NCBI GenBank assembly: GCA_013400115.1
Contig: VXBP01003843.1
Coordinates: 124,001 to 188,000, forward strand
Length of the DNA stretch: 64,000 bases
Direction of reading: 5' to 3'
From: Rhinopomastus cyanomelas
Taxonomy: Eukaryota; Chordata; Aves; Bucerotiformes; Rhinopomastidae
Shown in pieces: positions 11,283 to 19,990 of the stretch (its first letter is position 1; each line of letters opens with the position of its first letter). The notes beneath the pieces are model-generated. The model saw only the letters and a program-made list of their open reading frames with translations. It made no database searches and was not told the DNA's origin. The position numbers and the translations under genes were made by a program.

Positions 11283-11900
11283 CTAGGAGATCAGGTGCTT
11301 TGTCTCCTCCAGCTCTTGCTGGCAGCACCCAGGGACTTCTGGGGGTCCAGACTGCGGTGGGGCCTCAGCCGCAGAGCCCTGCGAACACAGGAAAGGGCCC
11401 AGTGGGCAGGGATGGAGGGATTGATAGAGTGATGGATGGATCGAAGGAGGGATGGATGGGGTGATGGATATGGAAGGGTGTAGGAATGGAAGGAATGATG
11501 GATTGATGGTTGGATAAATAGATGGATGGAGCGAAGAATGAATAAATGGATGGAAGTATGTATGGAAGGATGGAGTAACGAAGGAAGGAAGAAGGGAGGG
11601 AAGGAAGGATGGACGGACACTCCCTTCAATCCCTGCCCCTCTCCAGCAGGACACCCGGCACCTCCCATACCCCCAGGGACTTCATTGTGGGGGGTCTCAG
11701 TCTCACAGTCGCCCCGCGCACCCCGTGGGGTGCAGGGAGCTTTTGGGCCCCGAGTGCCGAGGGCAGCGACTGCCCCAGCACAGCCTTGCGAACGGGACTC
11801 CCCTCCTCGCCCGAAGCCGGAAGTGACGTCACGACCCTGCCGGGGGCGGGCCGCAGGCTTCCGCCTTGGTCGGCGGGGTTCCGTGGAGAAGGGAGCGGTG
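11283..11900 (-). pseudogene. truncated zinc-finger gene copy without fingers (copy 3)
   Basis: On the minus strand an acceptor (TTCGCAG, exon from 11378) is followed by sequence homologous to the pre-finger exon of copies 1 and 2: the frame shared with the paralogues reads SLDPQKSLGAASKS. Two internal deletions relative to copy 2 disturb the frame, which then stops before any finger. Upstream of the acceptor are the same GGAT-type tract and the same TGGGAGGTGCC region seen in the other copies. A conserved-looking AATAAA follows. I infer a pseudogene or a short non-coding transcript from the shared promoter near 11.85 kb. Confidence 0.6.
11410..11612. repeat. GGAT-type tetranucleotide microsatellite
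   Basis: Imperfect GGATGGATGG, GATGGATT and GGAAGGAAGG runs extend about 200 bases, within the intron of the wrecked minus-strand copy. It is the longest of the three equivalent tracts in the cluster. Long open frames of both strands through it are repeat artefacts. Confidence 0.85.
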
Positions 11901-11910
11901 GGTGAGTCTG
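11760..11910. promoter_or_regulatory. CpG-rich, probably bidirectional promoter between zinc-finger copies 2 and 3
   Basis: A GC/CpG-dense stretch that includes CCGGAAGTGACGTCACG (11816-11832: an ETS-type CCGGAAGT next to a CRE-type TGACGTCA) separates the head-to-head copies. GGTGGGTGAGT near 11900 resembles a first-exon donor for the plus-strand gene. The bidirectional role is inferred from layout and motifs. Confidence 0.55.
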
Positions 11911-12224
11911 GGGGTCTCNGGAGCCTGGGCAGGGATCGGGGGTTGTCGAGGGAGTCTGGGAATCTGGGGAGGGGTGCGAGGGTCTGACATCTGGGGTAGG
12001 GCCCTGGGGCGGTCCTGGGGCTGCGCTGGGGCTGCTGAGGAACCTGCAGCCGCTGCCCAAGGGAATCAGGGACCAAAGTGGGGGAGAGCCCTCCCCTGTG
12101 CTCCCTGCACCTCACGCGGTGTGGGGTGTGACTGTGGGACTGGGATCTCCACGAGGGAGTCACTAGGAGTGTTGGGAGGTGCCGAGTGTCTGGCTGGAGA
12201 GGAGGCAGGACCAGAGTGTCTGGC

Positions 12225-12285
12225 TGTCCCTCCATGCATCCCTCCATCCATCCATTCCTCCATCCATCTATCCATCCCTGCTCAC
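12225..12285. repeat. CCAT-type tetranucleotide tract in the copy 2 intron
   Basis: CATCCCTCCATCCATCCATT and similar units precede the copy 2 acceptor at 12307-12308. It is equivalent in position to the tracts in copies 1 and 3. Confidence 0.75.
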
Positions 12286-12308
12286 TGGGTCCTTTTCTAT
12301 ATTCCCAG

Positions 12309-13787
12309 GGCTCTGTTGACGTTCTGGGGCTGAGCCACGACCTCAGCCTGGACCCCCAGAAGCCCCTGGGTGCTACCAGTAAGAGCTTGGAGAAGGATCG
12401 TCCAGAGAACAAGTTGGAGGAGACAAAGTGCAGTCCTGAGGATGAGGAAAAGGAAGAGGAGGAAGCCTTGGCAACCTCATCTGTGCTACCTGAGCAGTTA
12501 AATCAGTGCCCCGAGTGTGGGCAGAGCTACCCCCCTGGCTCAGAACTGGAGAAACACCAGTGCAGCCACCCCAGCACTCAACGCTTTGTCTGCAGTGACT
12601 GCGGCACAAGCTTCACCATGAAGAAGAACCTCACCCGGCACCGTCGCACCCACACTGGGGAGAAGCCCTACAGCTGCTCAGACTGTGGCAAGAGCTTCAG
12701 CCAGAGTGGTGACCTTACACGGCACCATCGCACCCACACTAGTGAGAAGCCGTATCCCTGCGCCGACTGTGGAAAGAGCTTCAGCAGCAGCTCCAGTTAC
12801 CTCCACCACCTCCTCATCCACACTGGTGAGAAGCCCTACCACTGCTCCATCTGTGGCAAGAGCTTCCGACGCAACAGCAACCTCAGCGAGCACATGCACA
12901 CCCACACTGACAAGAAGCCCTACCGCTGCAATGACTGTGGCAAGAGCTTCACCCGCAGCTCCCATCTCAAACACCTGCGCAGCCACAGCGGCGAGAAGCC
13001 CTACCGTTGTGATAGCTGTGGCAAGAGCTTCAGGGACAGTTACAGTTACCTCCACCACTGCCTCATCCACACTGGTGAGAAGCCCTACAGCTGCTCTGTC
13101 TGCAGCAAGAGCTTCCGACGCAACAGTGGCCTCACGGAGCACATGCGCAGCCACACTGGCAGGAAACCTTATCACTGCAGCGACTGTGGCAAGAGCTTCA
13201 CCCTCAGGGGCAACCTCACCAAGCACAAGCGCAGACAGCATGGGGAGAAGGTGTTGGTAGGGTCTGAGACCAGAGCTTCAGCCCCAGCACCTGTCTCCAG
13301 CACCACAGGACAACCCACCATGGTCATTGCCCACTCTTGCCCTTCTGACATTGTTGCAGGGGTTGATGGGAGATGCTGCAGCAGCCAGCAGGGTCCCAGC
13401 AGTGGATTTCTCCTGCTGTCCCTTCCAGTGATTTTTGCCTCCCATAATGGGGAACAAATCCTAATGGGGACCCCAAACCTGGTCCAGATCAGCTCTGATG
13501 ACACTGGTGGCACTGGTGCCGTTCTTCTCAATTTACAACAGCCGCCCCTGAATGGGGGTCAGAGCAGGGTGGATCCTTCCCAAGGGGTGTTGGCAGATGG
13601 GGGGATGGGACACCATGCTGGTTCCTCAAGTGAGAATCGAAGGGCAGAGCTGAGGGAGGCCCTGAGTGCCCCCTGCCTTGGGATGGAGGGCGGTGGGGCT
13701 GGGACCTCTGTGAGCTGCTGCCTGGGAGTTGCTGGATGTGGAGAGGTGTCTCATGTTAGGGATGAGTCTCCATTTCCAGCAAATTGA
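12309..13787 (+). CDS. C2H2 zinc-finger protein, 8 fingers with long C-terminal extension (copy 2)
   Basis: Predicted DNA-binding protein, paralogous to copy 1. The coding exon follows an acceptor (TTCCCAG, exon from 12309). Its first residues GSVDVLGLSHDLSLDPQKPL align with copy 1, but the paralogue's initiator ATG is CTG here. Either coding starts in an upstream exon or translation starts much later; the first in-frame ATG I see is at 12618, within finger 1. An acidic EEKEEEEAL run and a CPECGQSYPP half-finger precede eight C2H2 fingers with TGEKP-type linkers. Finger 5 is one residue short between the second Cys and first His, and finger 8 ends H-X4-H. After GEKV the frame continues about 180 residues, without recognisable domains, to TGA at 13785-13787. 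That part corresponds to 3' UTR in copy 1. It could be functional or a decaying copy. Confidence 0.7.
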   Translation, partial: GSVDVLGLSHDLSLDPQKPLGATSKSLEKDRPENKLEETKCSPEDEEKEEEEALATSSVLPEQLNQCPECGQSYPPGSELEKHQCSHPSTQRFVCSDCGTSFTMKKNLTRHRRTHTGEKPYSCSDCGKSFSQSGDLTRHHRTHTSEKPYPCADCGKSFSSSSSYLHHLLIHTGEKPYHCSICGKSFRRNSNLSEHMHTHTDKKPYRCNDCGKSFTRSSHLKHLRSHSGEKPYRCDSCGKSFRDSYSYLHHCLIHTGEKPYSCSVCSKSFRRNSGLTEHMRSHTGRKPYHCSDCGKSFTLRGNLTKHKRRQHGEKVLVGSETRASAPAPVSSTTGQPTMVIAHSCPSDIVAGVDGRCCSSQQGPSSGFLLLSLPVIFASHNGEQILMGTPNLVQISSDDTGGTGAVLLNLQQPPLNGGQSRVDPSQGVLADGGMGHHAGSSSENRRAELREALSAPCLGMEGGGAGTSVSCCLGVAGCGEVSHVRDESPFPAN

Positions 13788-13924
13788 ACCTGAATTTCCT
13801 CTTTCCCCACCCAATTTTCTTGGAGGCTACTCATCAGTCACTGTGGCCCTGTGCTGCCCGCAGAGCTGGAATGAGATTTGCCCGCTGCATTACCCAGGGG
13901 TAAGAAGAAAGAACCCCCAAACTT

Positions 13925-13930
13925 AATAAA
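13925..13930 (+). terminator. poly(A) signal of zinc-finger copy 2
   Basis: AATAAA lies 138 bases after the TGA stop, followed by a T/G-rich stretch, which fits a short 3' UTR. Confidence 0.6.
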
Positions 13931-13984
13931 ATGCTTCTCAGCTTTTGGTTATTTTTGACATTTCTTCCCAAGATGCTTAAATCT

Positions 13985-14575
13985 TTGGGACAGTTCTTCC
14001 CTGCATCCAGGTCTGCTTGGTTCCTGCACTGGGCATGGCCATCGCAGCTCCCTGGCTCCAGGCACTGTCTGCAGCTTCCAGATCACGTCCTGCAACAGGC
14101 ACAGCTGGTAAGGCTCTCTGATTCTGGTCACCATCTGCAGCTGCCAGGACTACCCACTTCCTGCACTGGGCATAGATGCAGGGGCTCCCTGGTTCCAGGC
14201 ACCATTGGCAGCTTCCAGGACTACCTGGTTCCTGCACCAGGCATGGTTACTGGGGCTCTGTGGCTCCAAGCACTGTTGGCAGCTTCAAGGTCTTCTTGGT
14301 TCTGGAGCCAGGCTCTGCCACTGGTGTTCCCTAGCTCTGGGCATTGTTGGCAGGGACTGGTTCTGATCACACTGTACCAGGGTAAACCTGTTCCCCATGT
14401 GGGGATGGGTTCTGAGTGCAATGCACCAGGGTGGACCTGTTGCTCATGCAGGGTCTTTGGTTCTGAGCACACCATGCTGGCATAGATCTCTGTGCCTGCA
14501 CCGTCTTGGGGCAGACCTGTTCTCCATGGAGGATGGCTTTGAGCTCACTGTATTTGGGCCGACCTAGTATCTTGC
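13985..14575. repeat. ~70-bp minisatellite plus a shorter related array
   Basis: Units containing GGTTCCTGCACTGGGCATGG, a CCCTGGTTCCAGGCAC core and a GGCAGCTTCCAGGACTACC join recur four to five times from about 14005 to 14350. Beyond that, a ~60-bp motif (GACCTGTTCCCCATG, GGTTCTGAGCACACC) repeats two to three times. No coding function is evident. Confidence 0.7.
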
Positions 14576-14584
14576 ACCAAGCAT

Positions 14585-16065
14585 GACCAAAGGCTTTTCA
14601 AAAGTCTAGGTAAACAACATCCACAGCCTTTCCCTCATACAATAGTTGGGTCATCCTGTCATAGAAGGAGATCAGGTTTGCCAGGCATGACCTGCCTTTA
14701 ATAAACCCATGTTGACTGGGCCTGATCCCCTGCTTGTCCTGTATGTGAAGTGCAGTGGCACTTGAGATGATGTGTTCCATGACCTTCCCCAGTACTGAGG
14801 TCAAACTGACAGGTCTGTAGTTTCCTGGATCCCCCTTTCTGCCCTTCTTGTAGATTGGTGTTACGTTTGCCACTTTCCAGTCCATTAGGACCTCCCCAGC
14901 TAGCCAAGATTTCGAGTAAATGGTGGAAAGTGGCTTGGTGAGCACATCTGCCAACTCTTTCAGCACCCTTGGGTGCAACTCATCTGGCTCCATAGACTTG
15001 TTTATGTCTAAGTGGTCTAGCAGGTCGCTGACCACTTCCTTTCTGAATGTGATGGCCTCATTCTGCTCTCCCTCTCTGACTCCCAGCTCACGAGGCTTGT
15101 TGTCCAGGGAGCACCTTGTTCCACTGCTAAAGACTGAAGCAAAGTAGGCACTGAGCACCTCAGCCTTTTCAGCATCATCTGTTACTAGTTTTCGCTCTGA
15201 ATCCAAAATAGGACGGAGATTTCCCCTGGTCTTCCTTTTGTTGTTAATGTATTTACAGAAACTTTTTTATTATCCTTAACAGCTGTAGCTAAGTTGAACT
15301 TTAGTTATTCTTTGACACCCCAGATTTTCTTTCTGCAGAGTTTGACTACATCCTGAAAGTCTTCATGAGAGGCCTGCTCCCTCTTCAGAAGACGCAGACA
15401 TTGTTCTTGAGGTGCAGGCAAAGATCCCTACTTAGCCAAGCTGATCTCCTTCCCCGCCTACTCATCTTTCATCTCATGGGAACAGCCTGCTCCTGTGCTC
15501 TTAAGACTTCCCTCTTGAAGTATGTCCAGCCTTTCTGGACTCCTATATCTTTTAGAGCAGCCTCCCAAGGGACTTTGTCAATAAGTCTCCTGAACAGGCC
15601 AAAGTTTGCCCTCTGGAAGTCTAAGGTAATGGTTTCACTAGTCCCTCCTTGTTTTTCCAAGGATTGAAAACAATCAACTCATGATCACTGTGCCCTAGAC
15701 AACCTTCAAGCTTTACTTCTCCCACAAGATCGTCCCTGTTCACAAGAAGAAGGTCCAAGAGGTCATCTTCCCTGGCTGGCTCCTCACCAGTTGTGTCAGG
15801 AAGTTATCTTCCACGCACTCCAAGAACCTCCAGGACTGTTCTCTCTCTGATGTGTTATATTTCCAGGAGATTTCAGAAAAATTGAAGTTCCCCGTGAGCT
15901 CAAGAGGCAGTGACTGTGAAACTTCTCTCAGCTGCCTATAAAAAATTTCATATTTCCTTATCCTGGCTGGGTGGTCTATAACAGATTCTCACCGCAGTAT
16001 CTCTCCTGCTGGCTTTACACCTAATCCTTACCCACAATGACTCAACTGAATCCGCACCTGCATTC
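14585..16065 (-). mobile_element. CR1 LINE, ORF2 endonuclease/RT portion, 3' truncated
   Basis: The minus strand encodes a CR1 ORF2 segment: upstream ITLDFQRANFGLFRRL (about 15.47-15.66 kb), then a 202-codon open stretch (14598-15206) containing MDWKVANVTPIYKKG, GNYRPVSLTSVLGK and VDVVYLDF, the RT finger/palm motifs. The element stops just after the YLDF motif at ~14585, so the RT catalytic YADD region and 3' tail are absent. Frameshifts separate the parts, so it is inactive. Confidence 0.85.
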
Positions 16066-16282
16066 ATTTGTATGGCTCCATTTTAGCTGTGGCTGTCCTG
16101 AGCTCCCCTCTGGGACTGGACTGAAATATTACTGCTAGCCCACCCAGGAGTGTTGCTCCAGGGGCCGCACCCCACCAACTGGCTGGCTCTGCCTTCTCCG
16201 CTGCTGCTGGCTTGTAGCTGTCACCGTATCCTGGCGACTGTCTAGACTGCCGGGTCTTTTCAACCAGTTCAGTGGACAGTGG

Positions 16283-16296
16283 GCGCCATCTGCTGG
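16283..16296. promoter_or_regulatory. CTCF-type core motif
   Basis: GCGCCATCTGCTGG is the reverse complement of CCAGCAGATGGCGC, which fits the CTCF core CCASYAGRKGGCRS at every position. It lies in a GC-rich segment between a CR1 and an ERV remnant. Binding is untested inference. Confidence 0.4.
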
Positions 16297-16439
16297 CAGC
16301 TCTTCGCACTGCAGTTGCAGGTTGTGTTCTTTCTACGCATGCGTTCTCCTTATCCCTCTTCCCCTAATAAAGCTATACCGTTTTATTTCAGTCCCCTGAT
16401 GTCTCTTATTCTAAAATTCTATTAAAGAGAAAAATCTGT

Positions 16440-17640
16440 CCTTTGGGGGTTCTTTCTTTGACCCTAGGACACATAGACAGGATCCTTTTGGAAAGAAAGG
16501 GAAAGTCTCCTTTCTTGGATTAAAACAGATTTCATTTCCTGTGCCAACTTCTGCAACTCGCTCAGCCTTTCTGTCAGCCGACCCCTTTCTTTGTTCTCAC
16601 ACCATCCGCCTATCTCAGAGAACTTTGACAGCAATCGTAGCAGAGTCATCTTTAGTCTAACAGCTTCAAAATGTTGTCTTGTATTTAATCTCCGTTCCCG
16701 AAGAGGATCAAAGTTCTCCCTTCCACACTGCCCCGTGGGCATGCTCTGCTCCCAAAGCCTATTTCAAATCTGTCCAGACATTTACATGTTTTCCCTCGCT
16801 CACCTGTAACACCCAAGTCAGAGCAGTTGGTTCAGCTTTTTGAGCTGATGTTTTCAGGGGCAAGACTTGTGACTCTGCTATCACTTCGGTGGTTCTTGCC
16901 GCATATGCGGCCATCCATCACCTGTCTTTCGCAAAGCTACTTCCATCAGTGCATGGTTCCCAAAATGGATTTGACAAAGGTGCGTCTTCCTACCTGAACA
17001 GGCTTCCTCAATAGTTTGGAGATGAGATGTCCCTTCCACCTGTGAACAGGGACATGGAGAGGAACACTGCAGGGTGATTTGACCTATTATATCATCCTGT
17101 TCTATCAGTACAACCTGGTATTTCACCATTCGACTTGGAGATAACCAATGTCCTCCTTTCTGATTTAGCACACTGGACACCATACGAGGTTCATAAACAG
17201 TAACTTTTTGTCTTGGGTTTCAGGTGCAAGCAGGATACAGGTGGTATCTTTTAGATATGGCACAGTAAACCCCTCATGCTTACCACCAAGAGCAGTCAAT
17301 AGGGTGTAAGGATTTGCTACCACCAGGTGTACATCCACAGCAATTTGATTAGTTGTCCTCATGTCCTGAACTAAACTGTAAGACCATCCATCTGCCTTTT
17401 TAACAGGCAGTATGGGTGTATCATATTTAGATTCACATTCCCTTTAATCAACCACATTTTATAAAGATTTCTATTACAGGGACTAATCCACGTCTAGCCT
17501 CCTTTTTCAAAGGATATTGTTGCAACCTTATCATTGCACAAAACAATAAATACACCACAAACAACCTATTTTCAATAGGATCAGTATTTCTGATTGGGCC
17601 TCTAACCCCTGCTTCCATTCCTAGAATCACTTTCACTTCA
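16440..17640 (-). pseudogene. endogenous retrovirus pol remnant, gammaretrovirus-like
   Basis: Reading right to left, the minus strand has an RT N-terminal stretch (QQYPLKKEARRGLVPVIE, about 17.45-17.53 kb), then VVANPYTLLTALGG with FTVPYLKD (17.2-17.3 kb), then a connection/RNase H-like part (GGHWLSPSRMVKYQVVL, about 17.1 kb). A further degenerate open stretch lies at 16464-16742. These follow the order of a gammaretrovirus-like pol with large deletions, frameshifts and stops. It is non-functional and no intact LTR pair is recognised. Confidence 0.6.
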
Positions 17641-17671
17641 CCAAGAAACTCTTAGCAGGTGGAGATAAAAG

Positions 17672-17970
17672 ATCAGCCAGACCTGCTCTGTCACCCGCAC
17701 TGGGAACAAGTTCCTTCTGATATTTACATGGAACCTGCTGTGTTCCAGCTCACAGCCATTGCCCCTCGTCCAATCACTAGGTGACATTGCGAAGAGCCCG
17801 GCTCCATCCTCCTGACAACATCCCTCAAATATTTATAGACATTAATGAGGTCACCCCTCAGTCTCCTCTTTTCCAAGCTAGAGAAACTCAGCTCCCTCAT
17901 CCTCTCTTTATAAGGGAGGTGGCTCCGCTTCCTTCATCATCCTCGTTGCTCTACGCTGGACTCCCTCCAG
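17672..17970 (-). mobile_element. CR1 LINE fragment (near-3' part, tail missing)
   Basis: Inverted CR1 sequence with GTCACCCCTCAGTCTCCTCT, TCCAAGCTAGAGAA and CAGCTCCCTCA, the reverse complement of the ERLRELGL-type end of ORF2. It merges into a CATAGAATC-type minisatellite on its right. Confidence 0.8.
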
Positions 17971-18557
17971 TCATAGAATCTCAGTGTCATACAATCCCAC
18001 AGTGTCATGGAGTGTCATAGTATCCCAGAGTGTCACAGAGTGTATTGTACAGTTTCAAAGAATTGCAGAGTGTCATAGATGTCATAGACTCCCAGAGTGC
18101 CTTAGAATGACGGAGTGCCATACAGTCTCATGGTGCCATACAGTGTCATAGAAAATCAGTGTCATTGAATCTCAGAGTGTCACAGAGTGTCACAGGCACC
18201 CAGAGTGTCCCAGAGTGTCACAGAAACCCAGACATTTATATGGTGTTATAGAATCCCATATAGTATTATAGAATTCCAGATTGTCATAGATTGTCATAGA
18301 ATCCCAGAGTGTCATAGGGTGACACAGAATTCCAGAGTATCTTAGAATGTCATAGAATCCCAGAATTGATAGATTGTCATAGAATTCCAGGCTGTCATAG
18401 AGCATTATAGAATCCCAGTGTGTCACAGAGTGTCATTGAACCCCAGAGTGTCATTGAATCTCAGGCTATCATAGGCTCTCAGAATGTCATAGTGTCATAG
18501 AATCCCAGAGTGTCATAGACTCCCAGAGAATTGGAGATTGTCATAGAATCCCATCAT
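17970..18557. repeat. ~18-bp minisatellite (TGTCATAGAATCCCAGAG)
   Basis: About 590 bases of degenerate tandem copies of TGTCATAGAATCCCAGAG and variants (CACAGAGTGTCACAG, CATAGATTGTCATAG). It is flanked by CR1 fragments in opposite orientations. Units resemble the inverted CR1 terminal motif (CATAGAATC), so it may have grown from a CR1 tail; that is inference. Confidence 0.85.
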
Positions 18558-19198
18558 CTTTTCTAAGTTATGGGGAACAGGGGAGGTGCCTAGAGACTGG
18601 AGGATAGCAAATGTCCCTCCAGTCTTCAAAAAGGGTAAGAAGGAGTACCCAGGTAACTATAGACCAGTCAGCCTCACCTCCATCCCAGGAAAGGTGATGG
18701 AACAATTTGTTTTAGGGGCTGTCTCCAGCACATCAAGGACAGGAGGGTCATTAGGGACAGTCAGCACGGCTTTACAAAGGGAAAGTCATGTTTGACCAAC
18801 CTGATAGCCTTTTCTGAGGGCATAACCAGGTGGACAGATGATGGAAGAGTGGTAGATGTGGTCTATCTTGACTTGTGTAAGGAATTTGACACAGTCTCAC
18901 ACAACATCTTTGTCACCATACTGAGGCAGTGTGGTCTATTTGATTGCATAATGAGGTGGATCGTGAACTAGCTGAAGGACAGAAGTCAGAGAGTAGTGGT
19001 CAATGGGACAGAGTCTGGTTGGAGGCCTGTATCTAGTGGAGTGCCCCAGGGGTCAGTGCTGGGACAAGTCCTGTTCTGTCTATTCATCAGTGACTTGGAT
19101 GAGGGATTAGCGTGCACTGTCAGCAAGTTTGCTGATGACACAAAGCTGGGTAGTAGATGATCTTTTGAGGTCCCTTCCAATCCCTAATGATTCTATGT
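18558..19198 (+). mobile_element. CR1 LINE with internal deletion
   Basis: The plus strand encodes CR1 RT parts (DWRIANVPPVFKKGKK, NYRPVSLTSIPGK), then a region translating as VVDVVYLD and later the FADDT-like TTTGCTGATGACAC. It then jumps to the CR1 tail GATGATCTTTTGAGGTCCCT ending ATTCTATG at about 19196. The stretch between the RT active site and the tail is deleted, and stops interrupt the frame. Confidence 0.85.
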
Positions 19199-19444
19199 TA
19201 ATTGCTTGTAGTGGAAAAATAGAACTAACCAACCATATAACCTTGGAATGTAGCAAGATGAAGATGACTGGTAGAACGTAGCTATTGATGAATATTGTAT
19301 GGTATATAAAACCTGCTATTTCGTAGAATGAATGTCTTCTGACTAATGACTTCTGGTATTTGAGCATTACACTCAAAGTGTGATAGATGTTTTATCGATT
19401 ATTTGTGTCATTACAGGACAGTAAAGGATTTTGAAACAGATGGG

Positions 19445-19790
19445 GGGGGTGATTAACCAACTCTGTGCTCAGAGTATCCTTTTACAGATTCTGGAGCAGA
19501 CAAGCACCCCCCATGCCATTTACAACCGCTCCTGCTGTTATCTACTCGGTGGTATGCGGGAGATAACAGAAGCAGGAGAGACACAGGAGAGAGACTCTGC
19601 CTTGCCTGACTACCCCCTCCATGGAAGCAAAACTTAGGAGAGAGCGTACATCACGCCTATTCCCCGAAATGATTAGCTTAAGCCAACCTTATTTATAAGA
19701 AGTAGTATTGAATATCTATTAGAGTAGGAAATAAAACATAGAAGTTTGGGACACTCGGCACTTTTGCACCCAATTACATTTTGTATTGTT
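19445..19790 (+). other. LTR-like segment containing an inverted repeat
   Basis: A G-run (AGATGGGGGGGGTG) precedes TGATTAACC; farther on lie a TATTTATAAG (about 19690) and AATAAA (19731-19736), an arrangement resembling a solo LTR. No matching second copy, coding remnant or target duplication is seen, so this is weak. An inverted repeat at 19529-19578 is described among the findings. Confidence 0.3.
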
Positions 19791-19839
19791 AAAAATTATT
19801 TGATTGTGATTCATTTATCACAAAAGCATCCACAAAGTT

Positions 19840-19990
19840 AACGAGAACCCCGACCCGACCCGAGCTACTTGGACACCCAAAAGCTAACGGGACCCCCAGC
19901 AGGTCACAGAGCCCCTCTGAGAGTTATAGGGACACTCCCAAAAACTCATGGGACACCTCAGAACTAACGGAATCTCCACGAAATAACGGG
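19840..19990. repeat. degenerate short tandem repeat upstream of LRPPRC
   Basis: Loosely repeated CCCAAAAGCTAACGGGAC, CCCAAAAACTCATGGGAC and CTCAGAACTAACGGAA units of roughly 30-40 bases. They are too diverged to define a clean consensus. Confidence 0.4.

Noticed and set aside
12186..12308. N-terminal extension of zinc-finger copy 2 upstream of 12309
   Set aside because: This open frame begins at GTG and passes through the tetranucleotide tract and an evident acceptor; the paralogues show it is intron.
14598..15206. A host gene from the 202-codon minus-strand frame
   Set aside because: The motifs (KVANVTPIYKKG, NYRPVSLTS) are those of CR1 reverse transcriptase, so it belongs to the LINE fragment.
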